A stretch of DNA of 25,915 nucleotides from the NCBI GenBank assembly GCA_009602735.1, contig WELA01012279.1:131842-157756 (forward strand), written 5' to 3'. The DNA comes from Mesotaenium endlicherianum (taxonomy: Eukaryota; Streptophyta; Zygnematophyceae; Zygnematales; Mesotaeniaceae). A model generated the notes under the pieces. That model searched no databases, was not told the origin of the DNA, and saw only the letters and a list, made by a program, of their open reading frames with translations. Shown one piece after another: positions 19,461 to 25,915 of the stretch (the stretch's first letter is position 1; each line of letters begins with the position of its first letter). Both the position numbers and the translations under genes were made by a program.

Positions 19461-20914
19461 GGCTGGTCTTTTCTCTCGACCTTAGGCAGGTGCTTGACCG
19501 GACACTGTTCTCTGTAGTGGCCTTTCTGCTGACAATGGTAGCAAGTAGATTTTGCTGAGGCTGGTCTCGGCTTAGTCCTACCACCACCCCTTCCATAGCC
19601 ACCTCGAGAGGGACCACCTCTACCTCTAGACTGAATAGCATTGTACTCATACTCATATTCATCACCCTGATTATCCTCAGCCTGGTCTCCTTCAACTGCA
19701 TTGTAGGAACCGTGGGGCTTTTTGACAATCTTAGACACCAAAGCGTTACTCTGGCGCTTGTGATTGAACTGCTGCTGATCCCAGGCGTCAGCATCCTGGA
19801 TCAAGTCAGCCAGTTTCTCATACTTTTTCTCAGCAAAATGACCAGAGACCTCGGATTTCAAGCCATACCTGAAGTATGCTATCCTATACCGTTCTGGCAA
19901 ATCAGGCTGCTTCATCATGTTCTCTTGGAACTTTTGAGCAAACTCAGCAACTGAAGTGGTCTGCTTCAGTGTCAGGGAGATCATCGCATAGATAGCTTTC
20001 TCCTGCTGGTTGATGACATCAAACTTCTCATGCAACTTCTCGACAAACTCTACCCACGTAGGGTCACCGAGTTGCCGAGCCTTACGCTCTTCCTTCCAGT
20101 AAAGCCACCAGTCTGCGGCACTGCCTTTCAGTAGCGCACCGGTGTGCCTGACCTTCTCGTAATCTTGCAGTTCTGGGTAGTTCTCCAGCCACTGCTCAAC
20201 ATCCGCGAGAAACTTGATCAGGTAATATTTTCTGTTTCCCTCAGGATCATAGTCCTGGGGAGGTTTCGGCTTGGGCTTACTAGGCCCTCGGCCACCACCA
20301 CTAGTGGTGTGAGACCCCAGTTGGTCTCTGTCCCGGAGTAGGGACATTATGATTCTTTTGTCCTCCTGCTGGGACTGATACATGGTCGCCATTTGCGACT
20401 GCATCTGAACGAACAATGCTCCCAAGTCTACATTTTGGGGTGGTAGATTAGCAAATGCAGCAGCAGCATTGGCATCTACTCGCTGAGTAGTGTCCTCAAC
20501 AATCCCTCTCGCTCCTGCAGCAGCAATTCCTGCCGCATTCAGCCGGTCACGTATTTGACCTAGGGGTACATTGAGTTGTACGGCAGGAGGTGGGTTCAGA
20601 ACATTGGCCCTTGATGCCATAAGTTCTTCAACAGTGCGCTCGTCAGCTGGCTGTCCTTCCCTCCTTTGTATATCTTCAGCGGCCTTTGCTACTTGTTCAG
20701 CTTCTAGTCTGGCTATCTCCTCCTCAGCTTGCTGAGCTGCGACTGAGGCAATAGCAGCTGCCTCATCTGCAGCCTCCCTAGCTGCAGTATCCGCTACTGC
20801 TTCCGAATAGGTACGGTTTCCCGCTACATGGCTTTCCGCCTGGTTTTCGACATTCTCGTTATCCTGGTTCTCCATGTCTCGGGAGTTGCTAGTTTGAGAC
20901 CTTGTCCTTACCAT
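19436..20914 (-). CDS. gag: Gag polyprotein
   Basis: Structural protein that forms the virus-like particle and binds the genomic RNA. 492 residues from the first ATG after the primer site. Residues 40-100 are an Ala/Glu-rich helical segment. About 225-375 is the retrotransposon Gag core ([62 protein letters not shown]). Residues 428-450 are an Arg/Gly-rich patch ([20 protein letters not shown]). The nucleocapsid CCHC knuckle [14 protein letters not shown] lies at 458-471 (C458, C461, H466, C471). It ends at TAA 19438-19436, 46 nt inside the pol frame. The leader is short: the ATG is only 35 nt inside the 5' LTR boundary. The start codon is embedded in ATGGTAAGG, which also resembles a splice donor. 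Confidence 0.96.
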   Translation of the reverse strand: MVRTRSQTSNSRDMENQDNENVENQAESHVAGNRTYSEAVADTAAREAADEAAAIASVAAQQAEEEIARLEAEQVAKAAEDIQRREGQPADERTVEELMASRANVLNPPPAVQLNVPLGQIRDRLNAAGIAAAGARGIVEDTTQRVDANAAAAFANLPPQNVDLGALFVQMQSQMATMYQSQQEDKRIIMSLLRDRDQLGSHTTSGGGRGPSKPKPKPPQDYDPEGNRKYYLIKFLADVEQWLENYPELQDYEKVRHTGALLKGSAADWWLYWKEERKARQLGDPTWVEFVEKLHEKFDVINQQEKAIYAMISLTLKQTTSVAEFAQKFQENMMKQPDLPERYRIAYFRYGLKSEVSGHFAEKKYEKLADLIQDADAWDQQQFNHKRQSNALVSKIVKKPHGSYNAVEGDQAEDNQGDEYEYEYNAIQSRGRGGPSRGGYGRGGGRTKPRPASAKSTCYHCQQKGHYREQCPVKHLPKVERKDQPLKDSNSQ

Positions 20915-20934
20915 ACAAAGAAGACTGTGATAAC

Positions 20935-20947
20935 TGCTCCGATACCA
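20935..20947 (-). promoter_or_regulatory. Primer-binding site for initiator-Met tRNA
   Basis: TGGTATCGGAGCA on the minus strand, one base inside the 5' LTR. The usual plant iMet site is TGGTATCAGAGCC. The internal A-to-G change would still allow a G-U pair with the tRNA end. Confidence 0.85.
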
Positions 20948-20948
20948 C

Positions 20949-21693
20949 TGAAATGAATCGACTTACCAAATAGGCGATTAACAATTAATAAAGATCTTTA
21001 TATCAGCAAGTAATCTTTATGGTATTTCCGTTAACTAGTTAAACGGCAAAGGACAACACACTAGCAGTGAATAATACTCGTAAGTCAAATGCGAGTAAAC
21101 TAGCATCAATAATGCAAATCAGTAAACTCATACATAAGCAAGGTTAGAAGACAGTGCGTATCAATGGCTTCTCGCCTTGGATTCAGATCTCTCTCAGTAA
21201 GCTGTACAAGAGAGTTGGCCTCGTTTCCGAATGCCGAACTCGAGAGCAATGCCTAGCATATGTACATGGAATGAGTTTACTGTTCAACGGTCAGTGCGAT
21301 GGCACCGCCTACCCGGGAGTTAACCACGTTGGTAGGACCTCGGTTAACCAAATCCACCGCCATCTCCCATCATCCCGAATAGCCATCCATCATGGGGATG
21401 TCATCTGGCCATTCATCTAGCAGGTGGTACTTAGATGCATATCAAGGCAGTTCGCTGCTACCGAGCACGGAAGTCAGCTGGCTGTCAAAGAATGTGTCAG
21501 CAAGCTGACTTAAGTTGACTTCAGCCTGCTGCTTTTGGCCGAGTCATTAAACTGATAATTATGTAAAGTCCAGCAGACTGATTATTAACTAAAGTTCAGC
21601 AGACTGACTACTAACTAAAGTTCAGCAGGCTGAACTAAATTAACTATTATATTTAAATGAATATTATATCTACTAATATACTGATTCATTACA
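20949..21693 (-). repeat. 5' LTR (745 bp)
   Basis: Starts (minus strand) TGTAATGAATC and ends GATTCATTTCA. Its U3 has two full 26-bp units (21568-21593, 21594-21619) plus a partial third, where the 3' LTR has one fewer; this explains most of the 24-bp length difference. Dyad motifs GTCAGCAAGCTGAC (21496-21509) and GTTCAGCAGGCTGAAC (21620-21635) lie nearby. I cannot place the transcription start with confidence; a TATAAAG on the minus strand lies near 21000. Confidence 0.96.
20961..20970 (-). promoter_or_regulatory. Candidate 5' splice site at the end of U5
   Basis: TTTGGTAAGT on the minus strand, with a perfect GTAAGT after a G. It lies 17 nt before the end of the 5' LTR, upstream of gag, as expected for a donor that would join the leader to the third ORF. 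ATGGTAAGG at the gag start is an alternative. Confidence 0.4.
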
Positions 21694-21698
21694 GACAT
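21694..21698. repeat. Target site duplication, right copy (GACAT)
   Basis: An exact match to 12868-12872, which marks the right edge of the insertion. Confidence 0.95.
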
Positions 21699-22720
21699 AT
21701 TGATGCTCACTGCAGCAGCTGTTTATTGATGTTCATGATAATTACCTCGTGATGACCAAATACACCCTGTCCTTGCCTCGGATGGATTTTGTCTAGCTCC
21801 ACTCTCCTCCATCACATCTTCGTTGACACTTGCAAAGGATATGTAACTAGACCTATGCTTTGGTGGCACCATGCTTTGTAAGCTGGCCTTTGAGCAGCAC
21901 AGCTGCATGTGATATGCAGCTGCAGCTAAGGATGTTATTTGGCTCTTTCAGAAGGTAAGTATCTCCGCATGCCAGAGAGAAGCAGCCTTCTCAAGAGGTT
22001 CGTCTGTCTGGCCCCAAAAGGGCAGGCCAGATGATTGTTTGCTCGACCAAGCTTCTCGTGTACTTAAAGCTTGCACAATTTTTGAGACATAGATGTGTTT
22101 TAGTTGCTGAATTACACACTTCAAAGCTTGACCTCAGAGATTTTTCTTTGGATGAGAAGCGATCAGTACCATCATCATGTGAAACACACGTCTCCTTTAC
22201 CAAAGGGCTAAAATTAGTGCACTTGTGGCAAAACACTCTTCTTATAAAAAGTCCTCAACAATTTGATAGCATGTATTTAATATAGATGTTGGAAATTATG
22301 TTGCGAGTTTGTCCATCATCGGTTGGCCCATCTTTAGTCTTCTACATCTTATACGGCTTCTGATTTTGAAATTTGCATGGAAATGAGCAAAATTGTTGTG
22401 CACAAAGTATGACAACACCCTAATCTATGGAGATTTTTTTAAGCTTTCATAGATATTCAATGCTGTAGATCTTGATTGGAACAAATACTAGTACACAAGA
22501 CGTGTTCTTTTCTATTCCAGTGCTTACAAGAGGATGTCATCAACACTAGCTCTACTGGTTCCCATGGTTCTCTTATCAACGGATGTGCCCTCTGACTTTT
22601 GTGTGAAATTTGGCTTAAGTGCAGCTGCATCTTTTCATAAATGGTCTACAAGCCTGCAGGTGGGACTGGTGAAATATTTGAAGAGTAATCTGCACAAAAC
22701 ACCAAGTTATGTCAGGAGCT
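21699..22720. other. Right flank of the retrotransposon, no supported gene
   Basis: Short frames only. A pyrimidine-rich ATTTGGCTCTTTCAG at about 21939-21953 resembles a plus-strand acceptor, but no convincing exon follows it. Confidence 0.35.
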
Positions 22721-22932
22721 GGACAAGAGGAGAAGCATTGGTGGGTGCCAAGTTAGTCCGCCCATTGCTGCAAAAAAATTGTACTAGGAAGCAAAGGTAG
22801 ACGTGCTTTAACTTACTGCCATCAGTTGAGTTATCAAAATAAATTATAAATAAAATTCAGCAAAGTGGATCCAATTTAAGTATTACATTTAATTACATGA
22901 ATAGATTAAACAATATAATAATTCATTACAAT
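22721..22932 (-). mobile_element. Deleted remnant of a related retrotransposon
   Basis: 22721-22770 aligns with 18798-18847 in the pol gene of the complete element (about 43 of 50 bases, all differences being transitions by eye). 22830-22932 resembles the outer end of its LTR (AAAATTCAGCA, then ATTTAATTACATGAAT, ending AATTCATTACA at 22932). Order and orientation match an element on the minus strand with almost everything in between lost. The LTR part is weaker than the pol part. A plus-strand 88-codon frame crossing it is not a gene. Confidence 0.6.
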
Positions 22933-25363
22933 TGGAGGTCTTAATTTGCATAATGGTGCTACCGCGTGCCAAGTTGGCAGATGTATGTGATTCAATTGTT
23001 GACAACTAAGATGAGCTTTCAACTTTTACTTGCTATGCATGTTATTTGATCATGTCGTGCATGCTTCTTGTCTGCCTCAATGGCCACGCGGCAAAAAATG
23101 ATGCCGACCTATGAACAATGAGGTGCAACTCTTGATTCTTTTGCGACTCTATTTTGCACTCTCGAGAAGAATTTGTATGAGAGCACGATCATGGCTGGTT
23201 GAAATAGGAAATTATCAATTGATGCTAGATAAGCTAGCAAACACGTTAAGAAATAAGAATCGGTGGTATGACTTGTAAAATTGCCTCTATATATGGTCAA
23301 TTGAGTCCGGTCAGTGTTAAGTTCAAGTAGATATGTAGAACGTAAATCATTAGGTCATTTGATGAGGTTTGAGTAGATAAGCAGCAACCATGTGAATAGA
23401 GAGCAGTGAGTAACCATTGTAAGAACACACTTGAGAAGAGGAAAAAAGATTTGAACAAGTGTATGTGTATAATCCTTGTGTTGGATATGAGTGAATAAGT
23501 TGCAAAAGAAGTGATTTCCTTGCTAAGTAAGTTAGGCAAATGGAAGAAAACTTTGTTTTATGCCTTGCTCCCCGCACCAGATTACACCTTTTTACAGTTA
23601 TCACAAGTGACGAGGAATGCTTAGGACATACTACTATGTTGACAATTTGCTGTTGATGCATTTGATGGGCAAGAGGGTGAGGTGCATTGTTCTTGAAACC
23701 AGGTGGTGTCATCGAGAAATAGTTAGTAAGGAGATAAATTTTCTCCAATCCTCTTTAATTGTAACTCGGTACGATGCACATACTTCACTTGGAGGCAACT
23801 TGGAGTGATTTTGGGGGGTGTGTATGCCTTCGGGAGCATGCATTAGCTTTGTCATACATCTTCATTAGTCTTCAGGCAACGCCACCTTGCACATGAGTGC
23901 AAGTATTGAATAAGCAACTTGTGAGGTTCTAGTGACTATGCAAGCTACGCACGTAGGTTGAGGGTTAGCTTCTTTTGTAGAGATCTAATAATTGGCCAAC
24001 ATACGAAGATGCGCTTCGTCTACTTGTTGCCATTCCTTGATGAATGTGACATTATGAAATGGTTTTAGCATAAAGCATAGGTGATTCAAACTAGCCCCAA
24101 AGCAATAGCTAAGAGGTAGTCGTAGGTCAAATTGTCAAATCGTATCCAATTTAAAAGCTTCAACTTGCGCCAGCTTACTCTAGTCATATTAAAATGAAAT
24201 ATCAATTCATGTAGAAGTCCGAGACAACGACTCGTGGTTTTTTGAGAAGGCTGGAACGGCAGTGTGCCTACATTGGTGTAGTTGGTATTCATGATGAGTT
24301 ACTAATGTTTTGACTTGAGAATCCTTTTATAAAGAACCAATAAGAGTATCTGCTATCCACACTTTCAACTTGTTTGGGGAACAATCGTTCCATGATGGTA
24401 ATCTTGGCATGGTTGCACAAAGTACTTTAAGCTTACTGAACGAGCATGGATGTTCAATATTTTTTTGGTTTGAACATCATGTGAAGAATTGTCAATCATT
24501 GATTGATTAAGGTTGGAGTTTGGAGCTCCGTGTGCAGTTTCCAACGTCTTTGACAATGTAATCAAATCTTTTGCATGCACATTTCGTATTGGCGTAAGCA
24601 TGAAGGGAATAAGTCCAAGATATAACCAAAATTCAAAGAAAAGAATAGCTTGATATCGCTGCAAGCTTCATGCAAATCAATTATGCTACGTTTAACCTAA
24701 AGCACAAAGTGCGACCATTGAGTGGTATATATGCTTGCTATGCAACAAAAATACTCCTAGCATTTACATCTGAAATTCTCAACTTCGTCTTGCTACACGC
24801 AACAATTGGTCACAATGTCTAGCCTACTTATTTGCTGTTAACCTGCAATAGCCGGCAAGTCACCACAATTTCTTGATATGTTTGATCGAAATTGCCAGAT
24901 CAATGATGACTAACTGCAGGCCACAATGAGTGGCATCAACTATAAATCCAAGCAAAATACTAAACGGGTCTATATATCGACCTATTCTAGACAAGAACAA
25001 TCGGGAGTTGATTGGAAGAAAAGAGCCCTACAGCTATAAGAATCTTGCAAGATTGCATTCACATGTAAGACCTCCAATCAACCGGCCCTCCTGGGCTGTG
25101 AAGAGTACCTTTGGATTTAAATGTTAAATCTATGTAGGGCATCTCAAGCTTTCACCTCAGCATCCACAATATCGTCGTGTAAACATTTGTGCCGACCCCC
25201 GTCAACGTCACCACGACCCCCAGAACCACCATCACCACAACTCCTACCTTTTCAGAACCTACCAACGGCGAAGCTTTGCACCTGCAAAACGAAAGCATGA
25301 AGGAGGGGCAAACAGAGCAAACAGGTGTCACAAAAGTGGACCAACGGTGACTTCTCAGGTGGA
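22933..25363. other. Long spacer without a supported gene
   Basis: AT-rich to mixed composition. Frames on both strands are short and show no family signature. Two stretches (about 23560-23720 and 24930-25130) have a slightly more balanced composition but nothing I can name. No RNA gene, array or paired repeat was recognised. Confidence 0.4.
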
Positions 25364-25454
25364 GGTCAACAGGTGAAGATAGCCAGGCCAAATGGGTCAA
25401 AACAAGAGGTCAAAGGCAGGCTAGCAGGTCAACAAATGCAAAGGAAAAGGTCAA
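25364..25454 (+). repeat. GGTCAA-rich T-poor tract
   Basis: GGTCAA occurs at 25364, 25395, 25408, 25427 and 25449, usually as AGGTCAA, in a T-poor, A/G-rich setting resembling 11926-12470. On the minus strand each is TTGACC, a W-box core. Confidence 0.55.
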
Positions 25455-25915
25455 GCAGGTGAATGGGTGCAAAAGAGAAGCTCAAAAGTGGGGCTCGTTC
25501 AACGGCAAAACAAATGGTGTCATGTGTAAAACTAAAATCTAAATCATATGTTCTGTTTTATTGAAAGGTGAGCACACATCCAAGCATGCATCGGGCAGCA
25601 CGCGTCCGAGAGCAAGTGCCGGGAAATAAATTGGCGGCAACGCAATTAAACGGGCTAGCAACGACTACTCTCACATCTCGAGGAAGTCGAGTAACAAACA
25701 ACCGATTCATCAACAATCATCACACCATTACACAATGTCGATGGGGCACTGGCGTTGACCTCAACACAAAGTAGCGTACTATTTATTGCACATCATTTCA
25801 TATATCGCATAAATTTGCATGAGCCCGCACGTACACTTTCCTTCCAAAGAGAGAGAGTGTTGAAGGAGCAGGAGTGTCAAAGGGGAAGGGGGGCTTGTTG
25901 GAGAGGAGGGGGGCG
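25455..25915. other. Right end of window, no supported gene
   Basis: Mixed composition ending in a purine-rich run (GAGAGAGAG and G-runs, 25848-25915). One short plus-strand frame (25568-25774) has no recognisable feature. Confidence 0.35.

Larger units (their letters stand above)
12873..21693 (-). mobile_element. Complete Ty3/gypsy chromovirus-type LTR retrotransposon with an extra ORF
   Basis: An 8.8-kb element on the minus strand, bounded by a perfect GACAT duplication. Order in its own sense: 5' LTR (20949-21693), tRNA-iMet primer site, gag, frameshift signal, pol (protease, reverse transcriptase, RNase H, integrase, chromodomain), an internal polypurine-tract copy, a third long ORF, the terminal polypurine tract, 3' LTR (12873-13593). 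The termini are TGTAATGAATC and GATTCATTTCA, an imperfect 11-bp inverted repeat. All three frames are uninterrupted. By eye the LTRs differ at about twenty substitutions plus one 26-bp repeat unit and two single-base indels, roughly 3% divergence, so the insertion is not brand new although its genes look functional. Confidence 0.96.

Noticed and set aside
22534..22800. An 88-codon plus-strand frame
   Set aside because: Its C-terminal half overlaps DNA similar to the antisense of the retrotransposon pol gene, so the frame is accidental.
1..25915. CRISPR arrays, tRNA or rRNA genes
   Set aside because: No regular repeat-spacer pattern and no cloverleaf or rRNA-like sequence was recognised by eye; a dedicated tRNA scan would settle the tRNA question.

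Overview
The window looks like nuclear DNA of a green-lineage (streptophyte) eukaryote. It has a plant-type spliceosomal SmB gene, long AT-rich spacers with plant-like splice signals, and Ty3/gypsy retroelements, one of them primed by an initiator-Met tRNA. A charophyte alga such as Chara is my guess from the style of the retroelements; this is inference, not something read from the sequence.

Layout. 1-1500 is GC-rich and holds exon-like pieces of an unrecognised, apparently broken gene (653-1497) and a 10-bp-phased GTCAAC array (161-207). 2571-3546 (+) is a decayed Ty3/gypsy integrase/C-terminus that ends in half of a PHD-like zinc finger. 4441-5340 (-) is an intact SmB/B' gene with a probable 5'UTR intron, the only clear cellular gene. 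5489-12867 is AT-rich and gene-poor. It contains a diverged 1.2-kb solo LTR (7756-8962), an 88-bp tandem duplication with AT tracts (9683-9858), a GC-rich hairpin (10249-10289) and a T-poor degenerate repeat tract (about 11926-12470).

12873-21693 (-) is a complete LTR retrotransposon of the chromovirus type: 745/721-bp LTRs, a perfect 5-bp target duplication (GACAT), primer-binding site, polypurine tract, an intact gag, an intact PR-RT-RH-INT-chromodomain pol, and a third long intact ORF (558 aa) downstream of pol where retroviruses keep env. The rest of the window (21699-25915) is gene-poor, with a deletion derivative of a related element (22721-22932) and a GGTCAA-rich tract near the right end.

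How the element seems to work. Gag and pol overlap in different frames. The overlap holds a canonical -1 slippery heptamer (T TTA AAA in the gag frame), a 7-nt spacer and a perfect 10-bp hairpin that contains the gag stop, so Gag-Pol is probably made by programmed -1 frameshifting. The third ORF begins one base after a strong 3' splice site with a TACTAAC branch-point match, and the end of the 5' LTR holds a consensus GTAAGT donor, so this protein is probably made from a spliced subgenomic RNA. It is not Env-like: it has a charged coiled coil, a globular middle, an acidic run and an RS tail, with no membrane segment. A 13-nt copy of the polypurine tract lies between pol and this ORF, which suggests either that the third ORF was acquired downstream of an ancestral polypurine tract or that there is a second plus-strand priming site. 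This chromovirus with an extra ORF is the most interesting object in the window.
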